A stretch of DNA of 64,000 nucleotides from Fragilariopsis cylindrus CCMP1102. Taxonomy: Eukaryota > Bacillariophyta > Bacillariophyceae > Bacillariales > Bacillariaceae. Location: assembly GCA_900095095.1 (NCBI GenBank), contig FMBT01000404.1, positions 1 through 64,000 of the forward strand. The letters run 5' to 3'. Every line of letters begins with the position of its first letter. Position 1 is the stretch's first letter. This document shows, in pieces, positions 11,645 to 22,370 of this stretch. Position numbers and translations under genes: made by a program. Under the pieces are notes generated by a model. That model made no database searches. It saw only the letters and a program-made list of their open reading frames with translations, and was not told where the DNA came from.

Positions 11645-13378
11645 TCATTGATTTATTTGATTGTGATAAATTTTGTAGGCAATATCTTGACTAATAGCTT
11701 CGGCTGGTCCTGCACCTTTTCCTTGACACGCTGAGATGGCAATTATCCCATCCTCGATATGATCGTCATCGACGACAATTCCATTCGATTGCGGTGAGGA
11801 GTTCGAGTCCACAGTCGTAACACAAGCCATACTTTCAACACTGTCAAACTGTATAGTAGGCATGAGTGACCTTACAATATCCTCCAATCTGGATACTGAT
11901 AGTGTAGTATTACCATCATCATCCTCATCATCATCATCATCATTACCCGACTTGTTATTATTGAAGAGCCAGTCATCTATTTCGTTCTTAGTATCGATCC
12001 ATTTATTATCACCCCCACCAATTTTAATAAACCATTTTCCTTTTTCTCCTTCCCGTTCTCCTGGATACCATACTGGAGGGAGAATATAGACACTTCCAGC
12101 CTCTACACGACTCTGTTCTCCAGCAGTAGGAGTAGCAGCATCAGCTCGTTCAGGGATTGGCATCATTTTTTCGTCGTTCGGATTCGTATTCAAGTCCAAA
12201 TCCAAATCAAAGGCGTATTTAATTGATGGCATATCCTTGAGTATCCCCTGAACAAAATCAGCACTAACTTCTAATAATGCCACTATTCTTTTCGAAGATC
12301 GAATTGTTTCCCATTTTGACGAGGAACTATTCTTCTTCTTCTCGCAACAATAATAGCCACTATTTTTTAATAATGGTTTTGTGTAGGAACCACCACACAC
12401 AATCACTGTATCCGCACATAGTATTTTTCTTGTGGATGATGCCAATTCCACCCTGTTCCGTCCAACTTTTAGGACTTCATCGGAGATAATTCCAAACTCA
12501 ACAGTATTAGGAGGAACAGTAGTAGCTTCCTGATAATTCTTATTATTATTATCATTATCATCATCGATAGTTGTGACATTTCTGCTGTTAGTTCCAGCTG
12601 CTGCTGCTATTGCTGTTGTGATTGTATTCTGTGCTTCAATGAATGCATTCGGGTCGATGATACCCCCCGAGGAATCAAACAAAGCCATGTCACATCCTAC
12701 TTTCGGTTTCAGAAAGGGCCATTTTTGTTGACATTCGATGGGTGACATCCTAATTGGTGTTGCTACTGTGGATGTGGACGATGATGACGTTTTATTTGTC
12801 GTCGTTGGTGGTAGTTTTCCTGCCGCCGCTGCTGACGACGACGACAACGACGACGACGACAGCATCATTGTTGCCTTATCGGCGGCATTCTTCGATCGTC
12901 GAACGAATTCTTCATCACCCATCAATAATGCACCACATTGTGTAAAAAAGGATTTATTTTTGTTTGTTGATTCCTCCAATAATGACGACTTGTGCCACAT
13001 TTTTTCAATAGCTGGAAAGGATTGTAAGGAACGTATATTCCATGTTGTCCATTCCTCATCACCTTCGGCATCAAAAGTACGAATCAATCTTGCTTTATCC
13101 GCATGACTGGATCCTACTCCTACACCTTTACCATCTATTATGGTAACCTTGGGTGTTGTCTTATTATTATTATTCGCCGACGCCAATAATTGGACTAAGT
13201 GTTTTGCTATCGAGGAACCTATTGGGCCATTTCCAACAACGATGTACGAGGATGATGAAGCAGATGGAACAGCAGATGTAACAGCAGATGTCGTATACAG
13301 TACATCACCACCATGAAGGCGGCGGACAATGGAGTAGTGATAATTGTAGTGGGATCGAAAAAGTGGTAACCTATGCAT
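11645..13378 (-). CDS. FAD-dependent oxidoreductase, DAO / sarcosine-oxidase-like family
   Basis: About 577 residues from the ATG at 13378, single exon. After an N-terminal stretch rich in Arg, His and Tyr (possibly a mitochondrial presequence) comes the Rossmann FAD-binding motif YIVVGNGPIGSSIAKHL (GxGxxG at about residues 49-54), with the acidic end of beta-2 in VTIIDG. A sarcosine-oxidase-like SSHADKARLIR segment follows, then FFTQCGALLMG, DSSGGIIDPNAF, the second FAD-contacting strand with TVIVCGGSYTKPLL, and a C-terminal IIAISACQGKGAGPAEAISQDIA helix. Family members oxidise amines or N-methylated amino acids with O2 to imines and H2O2. The substrate is not readable. Low-complexity Ser, Asn and Asp inserts lengthen it beyond the usual ~400 residues. 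In several members a Cys near the C-terminus binds FAD covalently, and the Cys in SACQGKG sits in that neighbourhood, but this is only a suggestion. Confidence 0.85.
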   Translation of the reverse strand: MHRLPLFRSHYNYHYSIVRRLHGGDVLYTTSAVTSAVPSASSSSYIVVGNGPIGSSIAKHLVQLLASANNNNKTTPKVTIIDGKGVGVGSSHADKARLIRTFDAEGDEEWTTWNIRSLQSFPAIEKMWHKSSLLEESTNKNKSFFTQCGALLMGDEEFVRRSKNAADKATMMLSSSSLSSSSAAAAGKLPPTTTNKTSSSSTSTVATPIRMSPIECQQKWPFLKPKVGCDMALFDSSGGIIDPNAFIEAQNTITTAIAAAAGTNSRNVTTIDDDNDNNNKNYQEATTVPPNTVEFGIISDEVLKVGRNRVELASSTRKILCADTVIVCGGSYTKPLLKNSGYYCCEKKKNSSSSKWETIRSSKRIVALLEVSADFVQGILKDMPSIKYAFDLDLDLNTNPNDEKMMPIPERADAATPTAGEQSRVEAGSVYILPPVWYPGEREGEKGKWFIKIGGGDNKWIDTKNEIDDWLFNNNKSGNDDDDDEDDDGNTTLSVSRLEDIVRSLMPTIQFDSVESMACVTTVDSNSSPQSNGIVVDDDHIEDGIIAISACQGKGAGPAEAISQDIAYKIYHNQINQ

Positions 13379-13799
13379 TATCACTACTTCTTGTTGTCTT
13401 TCATCGTCGTCATCATCGTCACTCGCTGTCGTTTTTTGTTGTTGGATTTGTTTTCAAATTTCTATTTTGAAGGAACGTTTCAAAAATTGAAGCAAAAAAG
13501 AAAACGAGAAAAATCGTCTTCCCCCACAATTAATGTTGAAATACGGTACTAAAAATTAACGAAAGAATAAATTTCCTCGATCCTCCAATTTATTCGAAAT
13601 TCGAAATGCTCCTCCATCCTTATCTACATCACAATTGATTTGGTCTGCCATACTGTATTCCTGCACTTCTTTGTGATACTATTAGTCATGTTCTGCATCA
13701 TTATTCCCACACTTTTAATTTTATTTTATGTACTGGTATCGGTAGTTAATCAAAAACTACTGTTCTACAGGAATACTCTCTCTCTCTCTCTCTCTCTGC

Positions 13800-13836
<37 letters not shown>

Positions 13837-14298
13837 TTTATCATCACGGTCAAACATACATGTCAACAAATAAAACTGTAAATGTGGAATAATATTATGA
13901 TGTATCATAACACATTTTGCACTTTGGTTCCCACTATTTAATGCTACATATGCTAGAGAAGCTGCCCCAAGGAATGTGGGGGGTTGCTTGAGAACTTGGA
14001 AGTTCAAATGTAGGAAGCACTGCTGCACTGAGGTATTTTTGGGTGGGCTGTTGGTCCAAAAAAAACCTAGATAACCAGAATAAGATTCTCTATTAACCAT
14101 GGTACCCTATTTTTGCTTATGTGCTCTTGTATAGTATACAGGCCTTTATTGATTGAGCTTAGTCAATAACAAAGCAATAATAACAACAGCAGATAGAAGC
14201 TGGTGATACTAAGATTCTTGTGCTCTCTGTCTTCTTCTGTTTTCACTGATTCTACAGAAAGAGATCCTTGAAAAACATAGAAAGTTTCACATAGGAGT
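13379..14298. other. Intergenic region with CT/CA microsatellite
   Basis: No gene recognised. A (CT)n run at about 13780-13798 is joined directly to a (CA)n run at about 13802-13835. The remainder is AT-rich. Confidence 0.6.
13780..13835. repeat. Compound (CT)n(CA)n microsatellite
   Basis: A run of nine to ten CT units is followed by about 17 CA units. Simple-sequence repeat, likely length-variable. Confidence 0.95.
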
Positions 14299-14571
14299 GT
14301 GGAAGTAGGCACTCAAGCAAGAGAAGTTGTCCTATTAACAAACACTCAAGAAAGAAGAAATAGTAGACCAGGTGAACCAGGTAGTACAGGCCGAGGCCGT
14401 GAAGGTCGAAGCGGTAGAAATACCAATTCATTGGATCAAGTAGTAGAAGTCAAAGTCAATGATGAATTCAAGGAAGAAGACATCATAGAGGTGTTTAATA
14501 AAAATGGAAGTGTGGAATGGGAAACAGAATATAAATATAATAGTGAATATGTGTTAATAACAAATGAATAA
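14299..14571 (+). CDS. Doubtful short open frame
   Basis: A 90-codon open frame that begins with GTG, not ATG. It starts with polar and Arg/Gly-rich sequence and ends with an acidic, beta-like stretch (EVKVNDEFKEEDIIEVF). A second open stretch follows at 14596-14825 in another frame. It could be a leftover exon of a gene or of a mobile element. I see no homologue and no convincing splice partners. Confidence 0.2.
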   Translation: MEVGTQAREVVLLTNTQERRNSRPGEPGSTGRGREGRSGRNTNSLDQVVEVKVNDEFKEEDIIEVFNKNGSVEWETEYKYNSEYVLITNE

Positions 14572-14906
14572 TTATCATTTCCATCATCAACAAAGTTGCT
14601 ATTGCAGGATTCAATAGCCGCTGCTGATACAGGTAGTACCACAAATCTATCTGGTAGTAAAAGTGGAGCAACAAATGTGATCCAAACAACTTATGGTAGT
14701 AATAAACAATGTACACATGATGCAAGTGGTAGAGATCTACAGGTTATAATGATATATGATCTAAACTGTACGTTTATGTTTGTTTACGAAAAGATGTCGA
14801 CGATGCTATGTGTTAGTAATGGATAATTAAATTATCTTGAACTATATTATTGTAGTACTGCCTTTTCGCAGGTAAGCTAGATGGGAATAGAGATTAGTTA
14901 ACAAGT

Positions 14907-16079
14907 TTATTTAATAGGAGACATGGGAGTTGGGAGATGGAAGATCGGAGCAGGGATCATAGACTCCGACGGCTGTGCCAAGGATGTCGATGCTGGCAAA
15001 AAACGAATGTAACCATAGCTTGTATTATTATGTGTCTCTTCTTTGACGAATTCAAGCCCATAACCCTTCCGTTGTTGCATCAGAGGTGATATGTCAATGA
15101 TACTTTCCTCCATCAACATAACTGATCTCGCTCGGTTCGAGCGGCGCAAGAGAATAAATACGATAACAGCAACAAACAGCGGGGACAAGAAAATTGCCAA
15201 ATATACAGAGTCCTTGAGTTCCCAGGTCATTTCTCTCTCCTGGTCGTCGTTATCATCATCATCATCATCATCGTCGTCGAATGCAAACGTGAAGATGAGC
15301 CAGTAAACAAAATATGTGCACAGCTCGAGCCTAGTAATCATCTTGTCATACTGGGCTCTCAAAGGATACTGGTGAGCAGCAACTGTCTCGGTGATGGCAC
15401 CTTTCACAGACGCATCCAATTCCTCCAGGGCAATTGGAAAGATGATTTTGCTGCCGTTTGTCACGTAAATGCGCTGTTCCATCATATATTGTGTCATGAA
15501 AAGTGCCTGCTCAACTGGATGTTGAGAGTATCCTGTTTCCTGCCGTGTCATCGCTCTGAGACGAATCAGTCCAGCTGTGATGGCACCGCACAATAAAGGT
15601 TCTCTCACATATGTAATATCATATCCAATCGCTTGGAATTTCGGTGCAAGCTTGTCCTCAACTACTTTTTGTATACGTGTATGCGTCTTCTCGTAAGCTT
15701 TAGAGCGACACCAGAGCATTGGCGCCAGTAACAAAAAAGATGTAACCGTTACAACAATTGTAACCCAAATTGCGTCAACCTCACCATCCACATCCGTAAA
15801 AAGTTCAGTTGAGATGAGAAAAAAGAAAACGATATTAAAGCTGATAAAAGCAGCCATCACTATGAACACGCTTCGGTGCAAGATACGACGATCTTTTTGG
15901 AGAACCAAGAAGACCAGTTCGCCCCAGAGAAATATATCAATAACTTCGGGTAAGGCATCTGGCCGACCTTGCTGAAGAGATAGATATTGTCGGAATCTCG
16001 CGTCCTCGTACATCAACTTATTGTAGTCAAAGACGCCGATGAGCCACTCATTATCGTTCATAGGAGCGTAGTCAGCCAT
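14907..16079 (-). CDS. Multi-pass membrane protein of unknown function
   Basis: About 390 residues if started at the ATG at 16079, which sits in a good ACCATGG context. Another ATG at 16094 adds five residues. Membrane segments are visible at roughly residues 80-100 (FIVMAAFISFNIVFFFLI), 110-132 (WVTIVVTVTSFLLLAPML), about 255-268 (YFVYWLIFTFAF) and about 292-312 (YLAIFLSPLFVAVIVFILL). Between the second and third lie a basic helix (THTRIQKVVEDKL) and a soluble stretch of about 100 residues. A poly-Asp run follows the third. The tail is Ser/Pro-rich. Codon use is more balanced, with more C and G at third positions, than in the surrounding AT-rich genes. No family recognised. Confidence 0.7.
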   Translation of the reverse strand: MADYAPMNDNEWLIGVFDYNKLMYEDARFRQYLSLQQGRPDALPEVIDIFLWGELVFLVLQKDRRILHRSVFIVMAAFISFNIVFFFLISTELFTDVDGEVDAIWVTIVVTVTSFLLLAPMLWCRSKAYEKTHTRIQKVVEDKLAPKFQAIGYDITYVREPLLCGAITAGLIRLRAMTRQETGYSQHPVEQALFMTQYMMEQRIYVTNGSKIIFPIALEELDASVKGAITETVAAHQYPLRAQYDKMITRLELCTYFVYWLIFTFAFDDDDDDDDDNDDQEREMTWELKDSVYLAIFLSPLFVAVIVFILLRRSNRARSVMLMEESIIDISPLMQQRKGYGLEFVKEETHNNTSYGYIRFLPASTSLAQPSESMIPAPIFHLPTPMSPIK

Positions 16080-16584
16080 GGTGACGAGGTTCATATACCT
16101 AGAGTCTCGCAAAATAAGAACAAGGTGTAAAGGTTGTCATGAGTGGGGTAGAGAATAAATTGGTTTGTCTTTGCCTTGATGGCACACAAACACGAATGAA
16201 ATTCCGAATCGAATCCGTTATCATCCGCGACGGGGTCAAAATGTTGTGCACAAGCCAGCTCTATTTAGAGTAACGGTTGGGTCCCGAAAAATTGGACGTA
16301 CTAGTACAATAGACCCCAACTAAAACCGTAGATCCCAATCTCGGAGGCAATCTCGGAGGTCAAACGTTGAGATCGGGTACCTACACTTGTTTTCGTTGAT
16401 TGTCGCGTCGTCGTATCATACGAATATTAATCAAAAACCAAGATGGTTGTGATCCCGACGTGGAGTATCTACTTAGAGTTGACTCCGCTGGACGGAAGTT
16501 TATGACATAAAAAGGTGTTAAAGAAGAAGGAGGAGGAGGAGAGACAGATGAGATCAGCAGCACTTCACGTTTACTTAACTTCAT
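16080..16584. other. Intergenic
   Basis: No gene seen. Near 16230-16380 there are tandem-like stretches with GGTCCCGA and GATCCCAATCTCGGAGG/GGCAATCTCGGAGG pairs. It contains the promoter of the preceding minus-strand gene. Confidence 0.4.
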
Positions 16585-17661
16585 CTAATTAAATTTAATT
16601 TGTTGTAATTTATTTATTATTGAATTGAGATAGGTATTATTATGTGTTTCTAAATACGATTCACATTTATGACACCAGATACTTAAATCAGCTAATCCAA
16701 CCATAACACAATGCGAAGAATCAATATTAGTCTTTGTACTTTTTGTTGTCTCATCATTAGTATTAGTATTAGTATCCTCATAATGGTTTAATCCATGTCC
16801 ATTGACATATCTACTACAATAGATATTACCACAATATAAACAACACCAATTTTCACCCTTTGGACAAGTTGCAATACTACCCTCTTTATTATCGTCATCT
16901 GCGTACTCAATTTCATTTTTAAATTTTCCCACAATAGCAGGCTTTTCTGTTTGTTTCTCCTTCTTTTTTTTGTTATCGTTATTGTTATTGTTGTTGCTAT
17001 TATTATCACCATAATATTGACAAGATAATTCAAATATATTATTTGGAATATCATTTGGGGTTATTAAAACACAACAACACATCTTGTTTGTCTTAGTCTT
17101 ATCAATATCATCATTCTCAGATATAATTTTGTTTACGACGTGTGGACAATTATTGATCGGTGTTATTGCACCACCATCATCCATACCTAATCCATTATCT
17201 AATATATAATCACAACATAATGATAGTATCGTATCAATACTATCATTGTGGTTGTTGCTCTCTTTACTATTTCCATTCTTCAATACAATATTATTCATGG
17301 CATCATTTGCTGCCTCCGATGAAAATCCATATAATGACGTTAAGGATTCTATGACATGCATTGCGCGTGCTATTGTCAAATCATTCTTATTATTATTATT
17401 GTTGTCCTTCTTTTCCTCACCACTACCACATGCACGTGCACACGATGAGCAGCCATCGTACTCATCATCGATTGTGAGAGTAGTAGTAGATGCAGCAATA
17501 GCAGCTGCAGCAGTCGCAGTAGATGTGTTGGCAGTCGCAGTCGCGGTCGCAGTCGCATCAGTATCAGTATCAGTATTACCAATACTGTTCTTGTTTTTTT
17601 CGCATTTGGTTTCTGCTGCTGCTGCTGCTGCTGACGACGACGACGACGACGACGATGACAT
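16585..17661 (-). CDS. zf-UBP (ubiquitin-binding zinc finger) protein
   Basis: 358 residues, single exon, ATG at 17661. The N-terminus is poly-Ser, poly-Ala and Asp/Thr/Ala repeats. Residues about 95-160 (ARAMHVIESLTSLYGFSSEAANDAM ... SLCCDYIL) resemble one or two UBA-like helical bundles. The zf-UBP domain starts at CPHV (Cys172, His174) and continues after a long Asn/Lys-rich insert with NWCCLYCGNIYCSRYVNGHGLNHYE (about residues 271-295), then HCVMVGLADLSIWCHKCESYL (317-337). The Cys/His ligands and the GRYxNGH-like loop match the HDAC6/USP-type finger, which binds the free C-terminal Gly-Gly of ubiquitin. There is no protease or deacetylase domain here, so it is likely a stand-alone ubiquitin reader. 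The zinc-finger family is clear; the pathway is not. Confidence 0.85.
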   Translation of the reverse strand: MSSSSSSSSSAAAAAAETKCEKNKNSIGNTDTDTDATATATATANTSTATAAAAIAASTTTLTIDDEYDGCSSCARACGSGEEKKDNNNNNKNDLTIARAMHVIESLTSLYGFSSEAANDAMNNIVLKNGNSKESNNHNDSIDTILSLCCDYILDNGLGMDDGGAITPINNCPHVVNKIISENDDIDKTKTNKMCCCVLITPNDIPNNIFELSCQYYGDNNSNNNNNNDNKKKKEKQTEKPAIVGKFKNEIEYADDDNKEGSIATCPKGENWCCLYCGNIYCSRYVNGHGLNHYEDTNTNTNDETTKSTKTNIDSSHCVMVGLADLSIWCHKCESYLETHNNTYLNSIINKLQQIKFN

Positions 17662-17831
17662 GATTTAAAGATATATAGATAAAGAATAGATATTGATTGG
17701 AGATATCACTTGACGAAAGTTAGTGTTATAGATAGAGTGTTCTGTATTGCGTTTGTGATAGATCGCGCTGCCTACTGACGAAAGTCAAACTTTTGTTTTG
17801 TTTTGTTTTGTTTCCTTTTCTCGTTCGTTCG

Positions 17832-17863
<32 letters not shown>

Positions 17864-18164
17864 CCTAACCGGCTGGTTATGACTGTTCAATCTAGCTAGT
17901 GATATTGGTCTTAAACGCCTTGAACAAAAGCAAAATTGGATTACTGTATGATTTTTTCTTGTTTGAATGTCGTCGATTTCGTTTTCGATATTGCCTGTTG
18001 ATTGTTGAATGCTTGACTAGTTCGATTAAAAAGTTTAAATTTAGTAGCCGAACATGAAAATAAAAATTGAACAACAACAAATCATGATATTTTTCGCTTC
18101 CCCCCCCTTCAAATAGAAATTTGTAAACAAACACCAAGCAAGCAAAACGACGAAATTGAAATCC
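17662..18164. other. Intergenic region with (TTGA)n
   Basis: Upstream of the zf-UBP gene and left flank of the transposon. It holds a short TTTTG-type repeat (about 17790-17812) and a (TTGA)n microsatellite at 17832-17858. No gene is recognised on either strand. Confidence 0.5.
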
Positions 18165-18166
18165 TA

Positions 18167-18194
18167 CAGGAGCATCCGGTAATGAAATTTCATT
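18167..18194 (+). repeat. Left terminal inverted repeat
   Basis: Begins CAGGAGCATCCGG and ends in AATGAAATTTCATT. It is the reverse complement of 22533-22560 apart from the second base. Confidence 0.95.
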
Positions 18195-18279
18195 GGTTAG
18201 AAAACGTCTTTTTAGTCGCGCGCGTTCAAAAGGGGGCGTTCTTTCTCTCTTTAATGTATTTTCAGTCCCCAAAAACTTT

Positions 18280-18364
18280 CATTCGTGCGAATTTTTTTCG
18301 CACGAATGATCAATCGTGCGAAAATTTGAGAAAAAATTTCGCACGAATGATCATTCGTGCGAAA
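18280..18364. repeat. Left subterminal palindrome cluster
   Basis: Three overlapping or adjacent inverted repeats built from TTCGCACGAATG. The one at 18337-18364 is a perfect 28-bp palindrome centred on GATC and is identical to the one at 22371-22398. Such subterminal repeats are typical binding sites for transposase or accessory protein (inference). Confidence 0.9.
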
Positions 18365-18918
18365 TTTTGCGAAATTGTTTTGCACAAATGCAAAAAATAA
18401 ATAAATATTTCTAGTTATTTAAATTACCTAATACCCTAGAAAAATGTTATTCTATGTGTCTGTCTGTGGTCGGTCAATATTCGACTAGCTCGATCACTTT
18501 TTTAATTATATTTTTGATTCAAATTTTGTCTCAAATCGAAAATATTATCAAATTCCACGTAGAATTCTACAGACACGTGCAGTACTGAAACTGATTTCAT
18601 AGGGGGTAGTCCACAAAATTTGAAGAATAATTTTATTTCAACAGGGTTGTACCATTTAGATCTTTTATAGTTTTTTTATTTTCAAATGAATGGCGAAGAA
18701 GGGTTGACAAGTGATTAAATCCGGGTTACTATTAGATGTTATAAAAATGTACGAAGTTATGTTTGGAGTTTGAAAATCGAAGATGTAAAGAAAAGACGCG
18801 TATTTTACACGGGATTGCACTTTTTTAAAAACCACAGCAAACATTTTTTCTAACACGGTATCAACATTGCCCTGTTGTTATCGCTAACCAAGCTTCACAA
18901 AATAATATTATAGTTACA

Positions 18919-19869
18919 ATGGTGTTGTTTTCCCCTACAAAAAAAGACATTAAATCGATTGAGGATACCGCTCGAGCGGTTCTTGGTTTCCCGACAAGTC
19001 GCAAATGGGAATCAAAAGATAAACAAGCTCGTTTTAAATCATTGTTTGGTGCTAACAGTACAGTCGTAACAGCTATTTGGAATGAAATTCAAAATCATAT
19101 TGACGAAGATGTTTTTCGTAAGCACTTGTTATATGGCCTTCTTTTTATGAAAGTTTATTCAACAGAAGAAGTGCACTGTGCTATTGTTGGCTGGCCAAGT
19201 GTTAAAACGTTCAGGGAGAAGGCTTGGCACATAGTAGAATGCATAGCAGAATTGAAACCAAAATTAATTTTAATAGAAAATAGATTTATAAATGCGCCTC
19301 CTGAAACAAGAGTTGGGTTTAAACGATCCTTTTTGACTGATGATGCATGCGATTTCGGGATCAATGAGCCATATCCCTGGGACAGAAAATGGTATGCTGT
19401 GAAATTCAATGGACCTGGTGTGAAATATAATGTTGCAATTGCAATTCATTCCGATAATATTTGTTATGCGTCTGGTCCCCATTTCTCAGGAGAAAGTGAA
19501 ACAACAATATTTAAAGAGAATCTAGGAACTGCTATTCCAGAAGACGAACCTGTTGAAATTGATGGTTGCACTGGTGGCGATCAAAGACAAATGAAACCAC
19601 AGGCTGGTGACAATCGAAAAGTTAGAAAGCAAAAAAGTATCTTTAGAGGAAGACAAGAAACAATATTCAGTAGAATGAAACAATTCAACGTACTGAATAG
19701 CCATTTTCGTCATAACGAGACAAGTGAGGAGCATACGTTGTACAAACATCAGGTTTGTTTTGATGCAATATTAGTTATCACTCAACTGAAATTTATGATT
19801 GGAGGTGATCAATTGTTTGATGGTGGTGAGTTTGATGTTGAATATTATATGGGTCACCTTACTATTTAG
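18919..19869 (+). CDS. DDE transposase, IS5/Harbinger superclan
   Basis: 316 residues, single exon. The N-terminal third is helical and probably binds DNA. The catalytic region starts at about residue 134 with FLTDDACDFGINEP (first Asp), followed by RKWYAVKFNGPGVKYNVAIAI, a segment very like the KFxGPGLRYE block of eukaryotic IS5-type transposases, and SGPHFSGE. The second Asp is in VEIDGCTGGD (about residue 214) and the third acidic residue is the Glu in RGRQETIFSRMKQF (about 249). The C-terminal HQVCFDAILVITQLKFMIGG helix closes the RNase H-like fold. It would cut and join the element's ends. The frame is complete, so it may be recently active. Confidence 0.85.
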   Translation: MVLFSPTKKDIKSIEDTARAVLGFPTSRKWESKDKQARFKSLFGANSTVVTAIWNEIQNHIDEDVFRKHLLYGLLFMKVYSTEEVHCAIVGWPSVKTFREKAWHIVECIAELKPKLILIENRFINAPPETRVGFKRSFLTDDACDFGINEPYPWDRKWYAVKFNGPGVKYNVAIAIHSDNICYASGPHFSGESETTIFKENLGTAIPEDEPVEIDGCTGGDQRQMKPQAGDNRKVRKQKSIFRGRQETIFSRMKQFNVLNSHFRHNETSEEHTLYKHQVCFDAILVITQLKFMIGGDQLFDGGEFDVEYYMGHLTI

Positions 19870-20403
19870 GTCACAAGCGGGTGGAAGGGGAGGTATAGTA
19901 GAATGTGCAGACTGTTACAATCATTCCTATATATTTAGTTTTATCTACAATTGAGTAGAACTTTCAATATTTTTAGCATGTTTTTAATTTTATTTTTTAT
20001 TTTCAAACATACCTGTAGCCTCATCAAAACAGCAATGTGTGACTACAGCAGAGGAAACGTACTAAAGGACATTAAAAAAAATCTATTGATACTACTATTT
20101 TGTACTACAACTACTACTTAAGCTGCTACTAGAGGTGCAAAAAACGTGAAATATAAAATCGTTCTATTTTAGTGCTTATAATACGATTTTTTTTTCATTT
20201 TTTTCTATGATTAATATTACAAGTAACTCCCCTAGGGATTTCTTTTTATTTAAAAGAGTTACAATATTATCATTCCCAATCCCCATTTACGTATAGTTGT
20301 TTATTTCCCTTTCAATTTCATCTAAACCTTCTTGTAATGTAGCAAGAGGATCTACGTCCAAAGAATCGATAGTACTGACAGATGAATTTCCCTCTTCCAA
20401 TAG
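19870..20403. other. Gap between the two transposon genes
   Basis: AT-rich non-coding DNA between the convergent ends of the transposase and the accessory gene. It probably holds both polyadenylation regions. Nothing else is seen. Confidence 0.5.
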
Positions 20404-21952
20404 TCAATATCCTTCAGGTAAATCTTTGTTATCATCAACTTCTTCTTCTCCGTCCGGAAGTCCATCGATTTCTTCTTTCTTCCAATCCTTGGCTGCTACT
20501 TGAAGACTAGAAACTGGTTTTTGTTCATCCACTTGAATGGAATCATTAGACCAATCACCATCAGAATTAGAATTAGAAACATCTGAATCTGATACAGTTT
20601 CCTTGGCTTCGTTAGCAGCAAGTTGAGAGTTAGCCTGTGGATCAGGAATAGGCAAAGGTGGAGCAGGTGGTTGAGAGGGCGCGGGTGGTTTAACATATTG
20701 TTTAGTGGGTGGTCGTACTTCCTCTGCCTCGCCACCTGTAACACCCATATCATCATCCTTATCTTCATCATCATCTCAATAGTAGCAGCAGCATCAGCAG
20801 AACTCTTTGCCTTTCGAGGTGTGCTCTCTTCTTCAGCCTTGCTATCAGGAGCAACTCGAACTTTGATAACAATATACATTCCATCGATGCCTTTATGTGT
20901 GATTGTTTTTGGCATGATACTTGTATCATCTTCTTCTTTGATAGACATAGGTTCTCCAAAAGTAAAGTAGCCACTATTCCCTGTACGCTTTGCATCTTGC
21001 CCTGGTACTTTTTCCTTCCTTTCTTCTTGAAAATCAATCATACTTTCAATTAGATTACTCTCTTTACCATGTTCAGCATCGAATGCTGCTTGATACTCAG
21101 GGTCAGACCACCAAATCGGATCATAGATGACCACTTTCAAAGTATGCTTGTCCTTCCATTCAAACATAATGTCTTCAGCTGCCACATAGTTGTTCCAGAG
21201 AATTCGAATATGATAATGATTGAATCTCTTTCTAGTCCGGCGACATCTTGACAAGAATTCACCTTGAACAATAGGAGCTGCAATGCCATTTGCAATCGGT
21301 GCTCCTATTGCACCAGTGATGTCATCAAGTTTCTTTTTTGCAGGAGCTTTCTTCATTGAGCTGGCTTGTGGAGAGCCAATAGGAGGCTTTTTCGTTGGCA
21401 TGGTTGCGAAAGAAACTTCTTGTTGTATCGATTCAGTTTCAGATTCGATCTCGCTGTTGTAGTCTTCTTCTATATCTTCTTGTACTTGTCCTTCCGATTC
21501 GTATTCTGATTCCGATTCGTCTTCTTTTGATGCTCCTTTTCTTTTCTTTGGTGGAAGATCAGGTTCTACAATCTCACTTCCTTGTTCGTGAAGCTGTGAT
21601 GAAAGTGCAGCAGCTTTCTATAAAATAAAATTTAATATAATAAAACAAGATAGGATGAGAAAAGAAAACATACATACCTAATAATTAGGCAAAGACGGAT
21701 TGTTATTAAATATTGTGTACTCACTTTAGCCCAGTATCGAAAGGTAGATTTTACGATGTAGTCTTTTATTGTACCACAAGATAAAAAGTCAGTCGCACTA
21801 CCAGGAACGTCGTAACCGTTCAATCCTTCTCTATTGTGTGTCTCTTCTCCTCTGTAATAGAGCCAAGTTAGTCTCTTACGAAAATCAGGTAACCGACTGT
21901 ACTCCTCTAATGCTGTAAGGGTTTGTTTGTTTGTAGCCGCTGTTCTTGCCAT
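20404..21952 (-). CDS. Transposon accessory gene, spliced, with a frameshift
   Basis: Exon 1 is 21952-21725 (76 codons, ATG at 21952). A 107-bp intron (21724-21618, GTGAGT...ATAG) joins it in phase 0 to exon 2 from 21617. The first part (SRLPDFRKRLTWLYYRGEE ... YDVPGSATDFLSCGTI ... FRYWAK) is a compact domain I do not recognise. A Lys/Arg patch (PPKKRKG) and an acidic stretch follow, which looks like a nuclear signal. The next part contains RRTRKRFNHYHIRILWNNYV, which may contact DNA, and a segment rich in Trp and Asp. At about 20777, in a GAT/ATG-rich stretch, the frame changes: the remaining 115 codons (MGVTGGEAEEVRPPTK ... DLPEGY) lie in another frame and keep a coding look with Pro-rich and acidic sequence. 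A single-base change in the repeat would explain it. The protein may be the partner that brings the transposase to DNA, as in other Harbinger-like elements (inference). Confidence 0.6.
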
Positions 21953-22370
21953 TGTCAATGGACAAAAATGGAATTAAAAAAACAAGTTTAATAAAACAAG
22001 TGTGGTTTTTGTCAGCCTGTCAACTATACAGTATTAGTGCGTTTGAAGTGCTTTTTTGCTTTTTCAGGCGATACACCGTGTTGTAAGAAAAGTCATTTTT
22101 TTGTAAGCGTTAGAACCGTGTTGTAAGAAAAGAAATGACTAAGAGACAACTCCGTCGGTTATTTGACCCGGGAATAAGGTAACGTCATTTCACCAGCAAT
22201 GCCAGCGCTTTTGTGTTATACAACGGCTTTCTAATCCCGTGTGAATTCTATTTAAAATTAGATGTGACACATGCGACACAATAATTCTAGGGGGGGCATA
22301 GTAATTTGATCGCTTAGAAATATTTTAATTATACTAAAATAAATTTCACTTTTGTATTTTCGCGAAAAAA

